Shown piece after piece: positions 23,656 to 39,800 of a stretch of 64,000 nt of DNA (position 1 is the stretch's first letter; every line of letters begins with the position of its first letter). The notes beneath the pieces are model-generated. The model did not search any database, was not told the DNA's origin, and worked only from the letters and a program-made list of their open reading frames with translations. Position numbers and translations under genes: made by a program. Source of the stretch: Seison nebaliae (lineage: Eukaryota > Rotifera > Pararotatoria > Seisonacea > Seisonidae); assembly GCA_023231475.1 (NCBI GenBank), contig JALJEE010002436.1, forward strand, positions 267,389 through 331,388, in the 5' to 3' direction.

Positions 23656-24888
23656 ATTCCAATTTTATAAATTATTAACAGCCTGAAATTCATAATATTT
23701 TATTAATTTCGAATTGACAAAATTTTATTTTTATTCAGTTCTATTCATATATATGGTCACTGGTCACCTAATGAAGTGCATATAGTTTTCTAACTTTTTA
23801 AAACTCTTACTAAACATGAAAAAAACTAAAGATCACTAAAGAATGAAAGAACATGCTGATTTTTACAAATTAGTTCAGTTCTAACTTGAGTTCAACTAAA
23901 AACTTGAAGGTGTTAATATGGAGGGGAGCCTATCACATACTCTAAATATGAATATAGAATATAAAATTATATCAATATCAAATAATTTCAATGATTATGA
24001 TTAATATGCCAATTCAATAAATTCCAAAATTTATTTCAGAAATCTTACAATTTAAATAATGAAAAAAAAATTATTTTCTTGAAAAATTAAACACTACCCA
24101 ATGATGGCATGAGATAGTAGATCTGTAAAAGAATATTTTGCTTCGATAAATTGAAACTTTAAATTGATTTTATATAAATAAACGATTATACTCAAAAAAC
24201 CACAAACTTACATAAATGTTAGATAGACTTTGTTAGATGAGAATAAGAATTATATTATTTGTTTTGAGAAGGAAACAACCCTAATTTCAGCACAACGATT
24301 GGGGAATTGCGTAGGCCGAGTGCTTGTTGAAAGCATCTATTTTAAGTTTACATTCAATAACGAACGTCCGAGATAATGGAATGTCAATACTGTATGTGTC
24401 AATAGATCTATGGAATGAAGAGGAATTCTGTAGAATCACCAACAATACAATAATTTCTGTTTGAACTCAGGTAATGGAAAGATGAGAAATATGAGTTATT
24501 ATTTTTTGAATAATGAAACGGTTGAGGATGAACAGTAATATATCGAATTCACCACTCCGAAAATTGTTGTTCGGAAAAATAGTTTCGGGGAAAGAGATGG
24601 AAAGTTTTTGCTCAATGGAATGCTCAATGTAACGATTATTTTGAACGTTGGATAAGGAAATATTCGACGTTGCATTTCAAGGACTCGATTGCAGCATTTT
24701 CGTTGATATAGGAGAGTTGAGTCTCAATAGATTTTCTGTGAAAACAACTTTTCTCATTTTCTTCCTTTCTTTTCCCATCACTTCTTCATACCCTTCGATT
24801 TGTTAACTAAAACTATTAACAGTAGATTCCTCAACAAGAATAAAAGAAACTTGGTTTTTTTTGGAAGAAGAAGGATGAAGAGAGAAGA
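23656..24888. other. Upstream region of the giant muscle gene
   Basis: About 1.2 kb of A+T-rich sequence between divergent genes. A less A+T-rich stretch at about 24290-24480 ends in AACTCAG followed by GTAATGG and could be an untranslated first exon of the giant gene. There is no direct support beyond that donor-like end. Confidence 0.35.
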
Positions 24889-27800
24889 ATGACAGTAATA
24901 TCAAAACCTCGAATTTCCATTTCTGGCAACCGCCAGAGACGGAAATCATTCAACAATGCATTTGGTATAGATCCGATTGATGACAATGAAATTCACAATG
25001 AAATATTCAATAAAAATTCAGTAGATGATATTATTCTTAATCGATCAATCTCATCATTATCTTCTTCTTTAAATTTTCCCACTAATCTAACAAAAACTTT
25101 TTTAGCTTCATCTAATCCTCCCAATTCTGCACCATTTTCCTCTTCAGCTTCATCATTTAGTACGCAGTTCCTCTCACAGCTTAATGGTAGAACTAATGAG
25201 AAGCGATGTGACGAGAAATTAAAATTTAATTTCTCGCTTGCTTCTACGATTCCGAAAATCACCGCAACAAATTCATTTTCTTTAGCTAATGGTAGTATTT
25301 TTAATGAAGAAGTTATACCTAATAATAACAATAACAACACCAACAAAAATGATAAAATAGTCGATAAACATTTCATAAATATGATTTCTAAAGAATTAAT
25401 CGATTCAAATACTAATAATACTAATAAGAATATTTCAGAGAATTCTAATAAAACGAATAATGACACATCAACTAATTCAAATAATAATAACAATAATAAC
25501 AATAATAACAACAACAATAAGAATACTAACATTAATAATAATAATCAGGAGAATGAGGAGATAATTCGAATGAAACTTAAATCTCCGCATAGGATGACCA
25601 TGAAATCACCACCGAGATTTATCGAGAAACCAAAATCGATAAAAATTCAAGAGGGAAATCGTGGAATTTCTGTTTTCTGCATTGTGACGGGAACACCATC
25701 ACCTGTCGTCACATGGATGAACAAGGACAATTTAACGGTGTTGGGAGAGAATAAAGATCGACAATTCCGTGTGGAAGTTGAAGATCAATCGAATCATATC
25801 GCTAAATATACTCTACATTTCATCGGAGGAATTAATATGGATTATTCTGGTTCTTATATGGTGAAGGCTGAAAATGAAATTGGACGTGCCGAAACTATTT
25901 TCCACGTTAACGTATTATCATCGAAGGAAGCTGTGGAGGAATCATCAAAATTGAAGCAATCTGTATCAGCAGCTAAATTATATCAGCAGCGATCATCATC
26001 AGTAGCGCAGCATGATCGAACAAGAAAAGTTCATATGGAAAAGAGACATCATAACTCAACGAAGAGTTTGAGTAATTCGAAACGTGTCCATCGACAAATT
26101 GAGTTATCAAGTGATGAAGAATTCGTTCCTAATCGAAAATTTAAACGTTTATATAATTTTATAAATTTTTTTTTCAAAATCTTCTCCTTTTCAGATCAAC
26201 GTCAATTATTAATCAAACCACTTCCTGATTCAATTATTTGGAATATGAAACATACAGGAAAGTTAATAAGAATTTCATATTAAGTAGTAACATAAATTCT
26301 TCAATTTCTTAGATTACATGTGATTTGTGAGAAGAATTTGGAGTCGATTTGGATAAAAGATAATGAGAAAATATTCGTTAAGAATCAGTCGATTGATATT
26401 AATAAATATACAGAAATCATAGAATTTAACAAAAAGATGGAATGTGAACGTAGTCTCATCATCAAGAACTTGACTACTTCGGATTCTGGTTTTTATCAAT
26501 GCATCTTAATTGATCCACTTACATCGCAAACTGAACAAACTCAGACTCATGTCAATTTAACAGGTAATTTCTTTTCCCTTCTATTTTTAACCGTTTCATC
26601 CAATTTTAATCGATAAAAATAATTTCGTAATTTTTATCGACCTTCTCCCATTCTCCCTTCTAATATGTTTCTCCCATTTTCAACCTTCTCAGATAGAACC
26701 AAAACTCTTGAGACATTACCTGTAGCAAAAACCTTATCTAGAAATATGAGTTCTACAAACAATTCGACAATCTATTTCATCGAACAATTACATCCGTCAG
26801 TCATCGCTGCAGCTGATGGTGTTACACCAATAATATTGCGTTGTCGAATATTCCCATATGAATTTGCTTCATTAACTTTATGGTTCCACAATACTCGACC
26901 GATAGTCGAAGAAAACGATTGGGAACAATCGGAAAATATTACCGAATATAATTTATCAGCATCCCCTAAATTTAAAGTAAATCGGGATGTCTTTACCGGA
27001 ATCTGTGAATTGACAATCCAAGGAGCTGTTTGGGGTTGTCAAGGCTTATATGAATGTATGATTCCTGGATCGAGAATTTATTATAATGATAAATCAGATA
27101 AGAGTCGAATGGATTTGAAGGCCATTACGAAATGTGCCGTTCGATTAGTTCCCGCTCCAGATGCTGTTGGTGAGAGTATGAAATATTATTTCGATCATAA
27201 TAAATCTTTAAATTCTTCCCGTTAGAATCCTTTTCCTTTTTTTTTAATCAAAAAAAATTCTGCTCCCAAATAACAAATTTGAATTTTATTTAAATTATTT
27301 TCCGTTTTAGAAACGCCGATTCATATTACTAAAATTCTACCAGATCAGATAACAGTCAAAGAGAATGATAATGCCAAGTTATTTCATTTATATTTCTATA
27401 ATTATGCATGATATAAAAATAAAAGATTGGAAATCGTTTATTATGGAGATGTCGCACCGGAATGTGTCGAATGGTTTTTCAATGGAAAACCAATATCAGT
27501 TGGCAGACATTATTCTTTAATGAATGGCGGATTGTCCATTATGAGAGATGAGAATACTCAACAATTGTCACCGAAAAAATATCGATTAGCTCATGAAATC
27601 GATAAAACTTCATTGATCATTTTGAATGTTGATGAAAATGATGGTGGAGTTTACACCTGTTTAATCAAAGAAGATCTTACACTTCCATCAGAGATTGGTG
27701 ATAGTGAAGACAACAATTTGGAATACGTCGAATCAAAAGATAATATTATTCATTTGAAAAGTGTCCAACGTCGTCAGACGAAACATAAAAGTAATGAATT

Positions 27801-30800
27801 CAATACCGTTCTGGTGGTAGAGCCATATAAGGAAAATCATTCACCTCACCATCATCAACAAGAACAAGAACAAGAACAAGAACAACAACAACAAAGAACC
27901 GTTCAACAGATAACAGAGTTTTCTTCGAAAAATATTAATTCAATTAGATCAGATGCGATTAATCATCCGTCTCAATATCGTTCATCGAAACATTTGCAGG
28001 TAGTACAACCGTTAACGGCTTCGGTTACTCCGAATGGTTATCTCAATTTGAACTGTTCAATTTTACCCTCTTCCTTCAACGAATCTATTCAACCACAAGT
28101 CACATATTTTTGGGAAGTAGAAAATTTGGGCCAAATTCAACATCATCCAAAATCATCGGTGATGATGTATGCTGATAAGACACATTCAAATATTAATATA
28201 CCCACACACTTTTGGGATGATTTGGTAGCTACCAATCTGCCTTGGCAACAGAAGAATAGCACTGAAATAACATTACATGCAATTGGTGATACGGGTCCAA
28301 TTGTTTCCTCATCTTGTCAATTAACACGATCGTCATTAACACAAATGTTAACAGAGAGTCAATACGATAGGATTAGTATACCGAGAATGGTCGTTCCATT
28401 GAAACAGAATTTAGAAGTTCCGTTAAATCAGAAATGTTTTCTTGAATTAGAATTGGATAATTTATTAAAAACAAATTTTGGAAATCATCAATCTGTCCAC
28501 TCCCCATTTCCCTCCCAAAAACACAATTATATTAGTGAAATAAAATGGTTCGTTAACGGAAAGGAGATCAATGAGGAGATGCAGAATCAGTACAATGTAT
28601 ATCCAACTTTCAATCCATCAACTAATCGATGTTCGTTACTTATCGATTGTATGAGAGAAGAGAATTGCGGGAAATATGCCGTCCAAGTCGGCAATTTATT
28701 AGGAAGTGTCAAATCGGAATGTTATGTCAATATGTCACACCATCGGAATCAGATGAGAGATCAACCGGTTCTTTTCTCCATTTCCTCCACACCGATCTTG
28801 AGAGTAGAAAAGAAATTGTATCATGTGGAAGAAGGTCAAAGAAATCAATCGATCGTTTTAAATGTGAATAATATTAAGTCTAATCAAATTTCTCTTCGAA
28901 ATTCTAATCAACAATTATTTCCATCAAATCGATATGAAATTGAAGAGAGAACGAACCAAATATATTTGTTATCCATAAAAAATATTAATTTAAGTGATGG
29001 GGGAACGTATACGGTGGAAGCAAAAACAAATGAAGGAATTTTGAAAGATTTCTTCAAAATCGTCATTCAATTACCATCAGTGAAGAGAGTAGTATCTCAA
29101 ACGACATTTATGATGGATAACAGAAACGAATCTCAAAGAATAATTAATATCGAACCACTTTACTCGTCTGGTTTAGCTACTGCCAGTACCATTCAAACGA
29201 TCGAAGGACAATCTCTCAGAATTTCCGCCGCCATAAGTGGCAGTCCCGAACCGAATATTAAATGGTTAAGAAATGATCAAGAAGTAGAATATGATGAGAA
29301 TCACTTCGTATTGAAAGAAGATCTAAATTCAAAATATTTATTCACATTATGCGTGAATCATGTGAAGAAGAATTGGGATGATGGACAATATATGATTATG
29401 GCAACGAACGATTATGGAACGACAACGGAACATGTAGTTTCTGTGACAATTGTCGATTCGGAAGCCACATACAATTTATCAATGTTGACTAATGAACAAT
29501 TTTATTTTCAAAAATTAATTAGTGGAATCCATCACATTACAAAGAATGATAAGAATTATATTTTGTCCGCTCAATATTTCATACCTGAATCTTTTTCCAA
29601 ATTAAATCGATCCGTCGAATGGTATCATAACGGTCGATTGTTATATGACGTTCAATCGTCCACGAATATCGAACAACGGAATGAGATGAATGAATTGATC
29701 CAAAGAAATGGATGTCGATTAAGAAATAATTTTGAAAGATTTTCATCTGATTTGGAATTGATTAATATAAACGATTATCATAACGGTTCTTATGAGTGTC
29801 ATGTAATTGTCGAAGATATCTCCAATAGAACGAACGGATTTGCAATCAGATGTAATTGTGATGTGATTGTGGAAGAACTTCGAGAAAAACATCAGAATTT
29901 CGATGGACAACAACAACAATATAAATTTACAATGACTAATGAGGAAGTTAAAGAACAAAATAATTCCGTTTCATTTCCTGCACAATCCCAGGGAATTGAA
30001 GGATCGTGCACAATTTTAGAATTAAATATTAATCGTCAAAATGAACCGTTCGACATCAGATGGTTCAAAGGAACAACTGAATTAACGAATTTTCATTTAT
30101 CTCAAAAATATGAACTTCGTGAACAAGTGACGGAAACTCATCGAATTTATCAGTTGCACATTCATGACCTCAATTATTTGGATAATGATATTTATACCAT
30201 TCATATTGCCAATATTGATGGAACGCATACGAAAGAATGTCAATTAATTGTCAATCCATCAAATCAATTCAATAATCATCATCATCATGAACAACTACAA
30301 CAACAACAACAAAAACGGAATTATTATCAGAATCAATTTCAAGAACAAATGAATGAACAAGTTTTATATGAGAAACAAAATTATGAAGAAATAAAAACTA
30401 AATCATTTACCAGCACATCGATGAATGTGGAACCGACGATATTGGACGCCTGTTTAAATGAACCGGTGAGTTTTGAAACTTCTATAGACGCTAAACCTGA
30501 TGTGACATTCGTTGAATGGTACAAGGATGGAGAAATGATAAAACGCATCGACAATTTGGATCAATGTAAAACTGCCACTATCGAACAAATTGGAACATAT
30601 AAATTCATTTCAGAACCTGAAACCGGTAAATTTTCACTTTACATTACCGGCGTTTCCAAATTGGACGAAGGACGATATCGATTACGAGCGAAAAATTCTT
30701 TAGGTGAAACTTCGGCTCTATTCCAATTGAACGTTGACAATACTGTTGAGACTGAATTGACCTCAGAAATAACCAGAGTCGAACTTGGAGATTCAGCAAA

Positions 30801-33800
30801 ATTCGAAGTGAATTTAGACTCAGAACCGAGTCCCGATGTTAAATGGTATTTGAATGGAAAACAATTATTTCAATCAGACAAATATGTTTTGGAAGAGAAT
30901 CGATCTGTCGGTTATTTCTCTTTGACAGTCAACGAAGTCAAAGAGGAAGATGAAGGAACTTATATTATAGTAGCGACGAATGAATTAGGAGCAGTTCAAA
31001 GTTCATTTACTCTTCGATTAAGTGACGAATCAGACAGAAATCTTCGTAGTACAACTCAACATTATTATGAAACGACAACAACAACAACAACATGTAGAGA
31101 AGATGAAATAAATTATTTGGTACCAAAATTTGATATTGTTGAAACTCCAAACCCTACTATCAATACCATTAATGGTTCTACTACAATTCTCAAAGTGATT
31201 TTACAACCGACTTCATCTGATTTCGATTCAAATATGCATTTCTCTTGGCAGAAAGATGGTCGAACATTGGAGAACAATGACAAATATTTAATCGAACAAA
31301 ATTTCAATCAACAACAATTCTCGTCAACATTATTGATCTATGATGGAAATAAAATGGATTGCGGAAAATATTCTTGCGAATTAATCATTCCCAATGTCAA
31401 TCAAAAAAGAATTTTCATCAGTCAAACTACAATCAACGTTTTACCTTGTCCGCATTATCTCTCAGTGGCACTAAAAGAATTGCCATTGAGAAGAACAATA
31501 AAACCAAACGAACTTGTCGAGTTGAATATTCCCTTCAATTATTTTGCAGAGAACCAACTTGAATCTGTTCGATCTTTATCACCGCGAGTCATTTGGTTGA
31601 AAGACGAGAAAATGTTAACTGATTCCAACGATGATCATGATATCGTCCAAACCAATTACAACAGTACTTTACGTATTCACAACATTGATCGACATTTGAA
31701 ATCTTCTTATATAGCAGCAATACTATTACCAGATTTCCGAAAGAATTTACATACTACCAATATATCGACACAATCGTTTAAATTGGAAGATGTTGTAAAA
31801 GAACAATCGCGATTCGTTCAATCTATGACGTTTGATATAAAGAATTCGAAAGAAATCCCATTAATCTTCAACGATTTAACAATCCAAGACGCTGAAGATG
31901 TCGCTGTATTTGAGGATGAACCGGCCGTACTAAAATGTAGAGTTTCTCCATCAAATATCGATGCACATGTCACTTGGTTCAAATCGAAAGATATTCCAAT
32001 TGTAACTGAAAATTCAGATCAAGATGAAATTCATTATCGTTATAAAGAAGACGATGGATCATGTACTTTATGGATTCGAGAAACATTATTGGAAGATTCG
32101 AATATATACACAGTAAAAGTAAAGGAAAAGAAATATCCGTTTCGGGAGACTCAACACACATTTCGATTGATCGTTATGGAAAAACGAACGATTGAAGATA
32201 ACGATGTAACAATGCCAGATAATGTGACAATGATAATAACAAAGATTCCTGAAGAACGAACAGACAAAGAATGTTTCAGACAAACTAGAACACATCTCGA
32301 AGTTCGTCCAGCGACGCCCATGACGACCAAATGTGTCTCCACCAGATCGTTCAAACCGAAAAAAGAAATTGTTCGATCTGATATTGTTGATCGAATTGTC
32401 CCGAGAGAAGAGAGAATAAATATCGCTATTGCACCGATCATTTTAGAAAGAATTCCTGATCAAATAATCAAATCAACTGATGACGTTGTTACTATTCAAA
32501 CTTATATTACTGGTTTACCAACACCTTCAGTTCTTTGGTTTTATGATGATGGAATTATTGATGAAGATGACGATAATATTCATACAACATATAACGAAAT
32601 TACAGGTTTATGTACATTGACGATGAGAAACATTCAACCAAATTATAAACAAATTCAATTGTTTGCCGAAAATTGTGCTGGAACTGACTCGACGGAATTC
32701 CTTTTAATTCGAGAAGATGAAGAATTTAGAAGTTTCAATTATGAAGAACATTATATTAGTCCGAAGAAAGAAATATTGAAATCTGATTCCATGTTCCAAT
32801 CTCAAAATACAACTTATGAAGAAGTTGATCAATTTCAAACGGATAATATCATTTCTCAAAATATCATCAAACGACAAAGTTCATCCTCGTCCGAAGAAGA
32901 ATTCTTCGAAGAGATTATTGAAATTGTCGAACAAGTTATGTGTCTGGTAAAGAAAAGATCCATCAAACGATACGATCAATTAACAGAAGAGAAATATATT
33001 CAAAAACAATCACCAGTCAAACAATTTACACAAACGATAACTACTGAAATTCAACCAACGAAACTTTATTTGATTAAACCGTTGAGCGATATTAGTATTG
33101 AAGAAAATCAATTACTGATATTGCAAAGTCAATTCGGTAATTGTACTGATAAAACGAAAGTAACATGGTCATTGAACGACAGTAATATCATGAATGAATT
33201 ACCCAAAGACTGTCGTTACGAATTCAATCCATATACTGGAATTGCTACTTTATTCGTTTACAGAGCAAATTTATCATCAGCAGGAAAATATAGATGTTTT
33301 GCTTATTCCGATAACGATATGACAAATAAAGCATCTACCGAATGTATTGTTGAAGTTTGGAATGAAACTTCAATACAACGTTTAATGTTCGAGGAGAAAC
33401 ATGATATATGTCCTCGATTTAAGGCACAATTACATCCCATTGAAATATTGGAACATAATCATTTACGTTTAATTTGTGTACTCGATGTTGATAATAGAGT
33501 CAATTCGAAGAATCTCAACGTAGATTGGTATAAGAATGATGAAATGATAAAAGATAATATGTTCCAAAAGAAAATTTATCATGTGAAAAATGTTGGTCTT
33601 ATTTGCGAATTGACTGTGGATGATGCGACTGTAGAAAATTGTGGAGTTTACAGATGTCTCGCTTTAACCGAGATCGGTAAGGCAACTACCGAAGCTACTG
33701 TACAAGTACATAAATTCAATAGAATTGGACCAAGAGAACCTAAATCTGATTATTCTGAAGAAGTCAAATACACGAAAGAAGTCCTGTCAGAAGTATTGGA

Positions 33801-36800
33801 CGGAAATTATGAGACAATGGGTAAGTTACTTCCTTTATGATGAGACATATTTTTAGTCTTTCTTTATTGTGATGAATGTTTTTTTTTAATTCTCTCTAAT
33901 ACATTTGCCCATATAATATTAAAAAATTCTGCCTGTTTGTTGGACTTATCTTTTTAGTAAACTGTGTAACTAACTTTAATGCTGTTAAGTATTCAATGAA
34001 AAGGTTAATGCGTACATCTCACTGAATTTTAATATTCTTATAAATTATCTGATCTTTAACTGCCACAAACGGAACGCAAGCTCACAATAATAACGAACGC
34101 TGAATTAAACGCTTCAAGTCTTTATAACATAAAGCAAACACAATTTAATCTGCATTAAATTTATAATTTTAGAATGGGAAGACGACCAATTAATAGCACC
34201 GGAAATGCAATTTGACGATTTAACGAAAGTAAAGTATTTGACTTATAATACCGATTTTAATGGAGAAAATTCACTTATCAACTTTTCAACCATTATGAAT
34301 TCAGATGCCACACTACCAGTCAACTATAGACTACTGGACGAAAGTGGAAAAGATGAAAAATTTGTTATAGACAACACAAATGAATTTAACCCAAAGTTTA
34401 CAATACAGAAGACGATATATCAGATATATAACGAATTAACATCGTCTATTTCAAATGTTCACTTCTCTCAAAAAGGAAGTTCATGTAAAGAATATCATCT
34501 CAATATTACTAACGACGGAGGCAATGACCGTTTGATGATATCAATATTATTTGACACCCATCCTACTAGTGTACATTACGGAGAAAACGTAAAAAGTTTA
34601 AGAAAAGAAGATTCTGATGCCAAACATTCACAAAAACAGAATCCTGGAGTTTTTAAAAATAAATCTAACAACGGTATAAACGGTAAAGAAAATCTGGGAG
34701 TAGGAAAATCTGTACCAAAGATAGAAAGAATTTCTCCATTTGAGCAAAGTATTCGGGAAGGGTCATCGGTAAATATAATTTGTAAAGTATCTGGCCTTCC
34801 AGAAATAAAAACTGAATGGTATTATGGAGATACCATAATTGAATCAGATGATGATTATTTAACATTCACAGATAATGACAAATTTACACTTCAAATCAAA
34901 GAAATATATCCTATAGACGAAGGAAACTACCGTTTGAAAGCAACGAATGAAAACGGTAGTACAACTTGTGAATTTCATTTAAATTGTATTGAACAGACCA
35001 CTAATATTCTAAATAAAACAAAAGATGAACATATAATAAGTCTTTTACCGAATAATTTTCAAAAAAATGCGACAGGAACTGAAGTTCTGAAAGAAATTAT
35101 TGAACCCAAAACTGTCATCCAAATGACAACCGATATTACCGAAGAACATCTTGGGGAATTACCTAAAGAAGTGGTTGAACCGCAATCAATTGAAGAACAA
35201 ACTATAAAACCGATAACTGAAAAATCTAAACCAAAACTCGAAGAAACTATCGAGAAAGAAATGGTTGAAGAAGTTAAAGAATCTGAAGTAATTGTAACCG
35301 AAGAACAATCGGTAGTTGTTGAAGAAACTTTAATCGATGAGGCTCCAAAAATCAGTCCTGTGAATACGGAACAAGTTGAATTCGCCGAAGGTTCACCTGC
35401 GACATTACAATGTACCTTTACTGGTCAACCTAAACCCAAAATTCAATGGTTTTACGGTAAAGATAAAATCGAGCCTGATGAAGACTATGAAGTTGAAACA
35501 ATTGATAATATTACGACTCTAAAAATAAAAGAAGCATTTTCCGAAGATGCAGGAAATTATTTCGCTAAAGCCGTCAATACATTGGGTGTATCAAAATGTA
35601 AATTAATTTTGAACAAAGCTAACATAATTGAAGACATCCAGAAAAGCAAAGAAAAAGGTTTAATTTTCAAAGATCTTTACGAAATAATTTTAAATGGAAC
35701 TTTATACAGGAGTAATAAACTTAATATAAAATATTAATAAAATAATATTATTTGTAGAACCATTATTCCCACCTATATAAGTCCCACCTATAAAGCTTTT
35801 TAAATTCTTATTTTTAGCAAAGCGTTCAGTTAACAGCTAATATAAATCTTTGTGTTACATTTTTAGATAAAGAGCAATTTACGCCGATCATTATTACCAA
35901 CATCGATTTCCCTTGTGTAGTTGTAGAGAAAAACCGATTAATATTGAAATTTGAGGTGAGGGCGCAACCGAAGCCGGACCTTTCATGGTATTGCGAAGGA
36001 GCAAAAATAAAACCTGACGAAAATCATGAAATTACATTTATCAATGATATTGCTACTTTGAAAATTACCGGAGATTGGAAATCTCATAAGAATGATTTCG
36101 TACTTAAAGCCGTAAACATATGCGGCGTTACTAAATACAACATAGCTTCTTCTCAAATACTCGAAAAAGATGTTACTCCTGAAATTATACAGGAAGTTGA
36201 TAAAAACCAAATTGACCGACAAACTACTGAACCGGATGAACTTAAGTTGGTAGAACATATGGAAAATGACGAGAAAGATGATATACAAATAACCGAAACA
36301 TCAAAAGAAGAAATTTTGCCTGAAGTAGAAACGTTCGAGGAAAAAGACTCAACTACGGTATCAGAAATTATTGAAAATTTCAAACCTAAAATTCAACCAA
36401 ATTATCAAAAACCAATAGTTACTATGGAAGATAATTCTTTAACATTAAGTTTAGATGTAAAGGCCCAACCTAAACCTAATGTTTTCTGGTATTGCGAAGG
36501 AGCAAAAATAAAACCTGACGAAAATCATGAAATTACATTTATCAATGATATTGCTAATTTGAAAATTACCGGAGATTGGAAATCCCATAAGAATGATTTC
36601 GTACTTAAAGCCGTAAACATATGCGGCGTTACTAAATACAACATAGCTTCTTCTCAAATACTCGAAAAAGATGTTACTCCTGAAATTATGCCGGAAGTTG
36701 ATAAAAACCAAATTGATCAACAAACTACTGAACCGGATGAACTCAAGTTGGTAGAACACATGGAAAATGTTGAGAAAGATGATGTTAAGGAGTTGGACAC

Positions 36801-39800
36801 AGCAAAAATAGAAACCTTGTCTGCAGTAGTAAAGATCGAGGAAAAAGACTCAACAACGGTATCAGAAATTGTTGAAAATTTCAAACCCAAAATTCAACAA
36901 ATTGATGGAAAACCAATAGTTACTACGGAAGATAAATCTTTAACATTAAACTTAGGTGTAAAGGCTCAACCTAAGCCTAATGTTTTCTGGTATTGCGAAG
37001 GAACAAAAATAAAACCTGACGAAAACTATGAAATTAAATTTATCAATGATATTGCTACTTTGAAAATTACCGGAGATTGGAAATCCCATAAGAATGATTT
37101 CGTACTTAAAGCCGTAAACATATGTGGCGTTACTAAATACAACATAGCTTCTTCTCAAATACTTGAAAAAGATGTTACACCTGAAATTATGCCGGAAGTT
37201 TATAAAAACCAAATTGACCTGCAAACTACTGAACCGGATGAACTTAAGTTGGTAGAACATATGCAAAACGACGAGAAAGATGATATACAAATAACCGAAA
37301 CATCAAAAGAAGAAACCTTGACAGCAGTAGAAAAAATTGATGAAAAAGACTCAACAACAGTATCAGAAATTATTGAAAATTTCAAACCCAAAATCCAACA
37401 AATTGATGGAAAACCCATAGTTACTATGGAAGATAATTCTTTAACATTAAGTTTAGATGTAAAGGCCCTACCTAAACCTAATGTTTTCTGGTATTGCGAA
37501 GGAGCAAAAATAAAACCTGACGAAAATCATGAAATTACATTTATCAATGATATTGCTATTTTGAAAATTACCGGAGATTGGAAATCCCATAAGAATGATT
37601 TCGTACTTAAAGCCGTAAACATATGTGGCGTTACTAAATACAACATAGCTTTATCTCAAATACTTGAAAAGACTGTTACTCCTGAAATTATACCGGAAGT
37701 TGATAAAAACCAAATTGATCAACAAACTACTGAACCAGATGAACTTAAGTTGGTGGAACATACTCAAAATGATGTTAAGGAGTTGGGTACAACAAAAGAA
37801 GAAACTTTGCCTGAAAATGAAAAAAACAATGTAAATGAATCACGAGGGTTAGAAGAAAAACTTGAAAATTCAATTGAAGAAACTGCAAATGAATTTGTAC
37901 CAACGACATATTTTAATTTTGACGAAATCGACGACTATTACGAAGTTTCTTTATCTGAAGTTTTTACCATTGTGATTGAAGGAAAATGTTCTACAGAGTT
38001 CACAATCGAAATATTAAAAAATAAAAAAAAGTTTTCTAATTGTGATATACAAAAAGATCATGTGTTACCGGAAGGCAATGTAAGTATAACTATATCATTA
38101 AAGGATTTAACTTATGGTGCTTCTGATGATTATATTTGTATAATCAAAACCGATGATAAAGAAAAAATATTTTCTTGGAAATTATTCGTCGTTGAATTGC
38201 CGAATATCAAAAACTTAAGGAGTATATACTACGGTCAGGTTGGCAAAATCTTTAAAATTCCATTTAATGTTTTTGGAATGCCGGAACCTACTGTTACCTT
38301 TGATCATTCTATAAACAATATGGCTTCAAAGATACAAATGACAAGAAATAAAAATTTTGTCGAAGTTACTCTGGGAAAGTATATCAAAACGTTTGCTGGG
38401 AGTTTAACAATCATGGCGAAAAACCGCTTAGGGACGGTAAATGAACAAGTCGAAATAATGTCTGAATGTCCACCGAAATTTCTGGATCATCCTTCGGAAT
38501 TCAGTGCGGAAGAAAATAAAGATTATCAAGTAAAACTTTTTTATACTGGGTTCCCTTCGCCTGACATAAAATGGACAAAATCTTACGATACATTGAAAGA
38601 TGGGAAAAGACATGGCATTGTTAACGAGTCTGATTATACAATGTTAACCATAAGAAATTGTGACAAAAATGATTCTGGTGAATATAAAGTTACCCTATCA
38701 AATAGAATGGGGAAGGTATCCTCGACATACAAAATGCTAATATTATCAAAACCCAAATTTACGACTACATTAAATGAGAAAATAGAAGTAAAGGAAGGAA
38801 GACTATTAAAACTAAGCACGAAATTTAACGGTCATCCAAGTCCAAGAGTCGATTGGTTTGCAAATGGTATAAATGTATCATCTAAAATGAATGATTTTAT
38901 TAATACCACAAAAAATACTTCAGATATAACAATCAAGAATGCGAACTCTGAATTGAGTGGAATATATCGTTGTGAATTATCGAACGATTTTGGCTCGGAT
39001 GCAACTGAATGCTCCGTTCAAATTCAATGTCCACCTAAATTTTTAGAAAAACCGGACAAAATTAAACTGGTTGAAAAATGTCCTGGTTCGGTTTCATGTA
39101 TAGTACAGGCTATTCCATCAGCAGATGTTACATGGTCTTTCAATGGTAAGCCGATAAAATCTTCAGATAGTTTTTCTTTCTCAAATGAGGACAATTGCTA
39201 CACTTTATGTGTAAACAATGTGACTAAGGTTATGTCGGGATTATATAACGTAACGGCGAAGAACATAGCAGGAAAATGTGTAGAAAAATTTAGAATTGAA
39301 ACGATTGAACCATCTTCTCCGAAGTTTATAAAACCGTTATCTGATGTCAAAATTCCCGTTGGAATTGAACATGTATGGACAGTAAAATATCAAGGTCTAC
39401 CAAGACCTACTCTTAATATAGAGCATGATGGTCAAGATTGTGATTTCTTTGTTATCAAGGATGACGTTAAAAAAGGAATAACTTCCTTAACGTTAGCCGA
39501 TTCTGAAGAAATCCACCAAGGATCATATAAACTGAAAATCATCAATCCCGTTGGTAAAGCAGAGTGTGAAGCAATGCTTATGGTTAAAGGAATTAAGGCA
39601 AAAATAATCGAAGTTCCTCAAAGATCTATTACAAATTTCGGTAGCACTGTGGTGTTTTCAAGCAAAATTATTGGTGACCCTCTACCAAAAGTAACCTGGA
39701 AAAAAGGAAGAAATCTTTTGGGAAGCAAACCGAAGAAAATTGAACAAGTGTTTGATGAAGAAAATCTTACTGCATTTTTGATTATAACAAATATTGGTGA

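Noticed and set aside
35983-37418. Three or more similar antisense frames of about 70-110 residues on the minus strand
   Set aside because: They recur every 501 bases because they mirror the tandem Ig-linker units of the giant gene; no independent start, splice or family signal.
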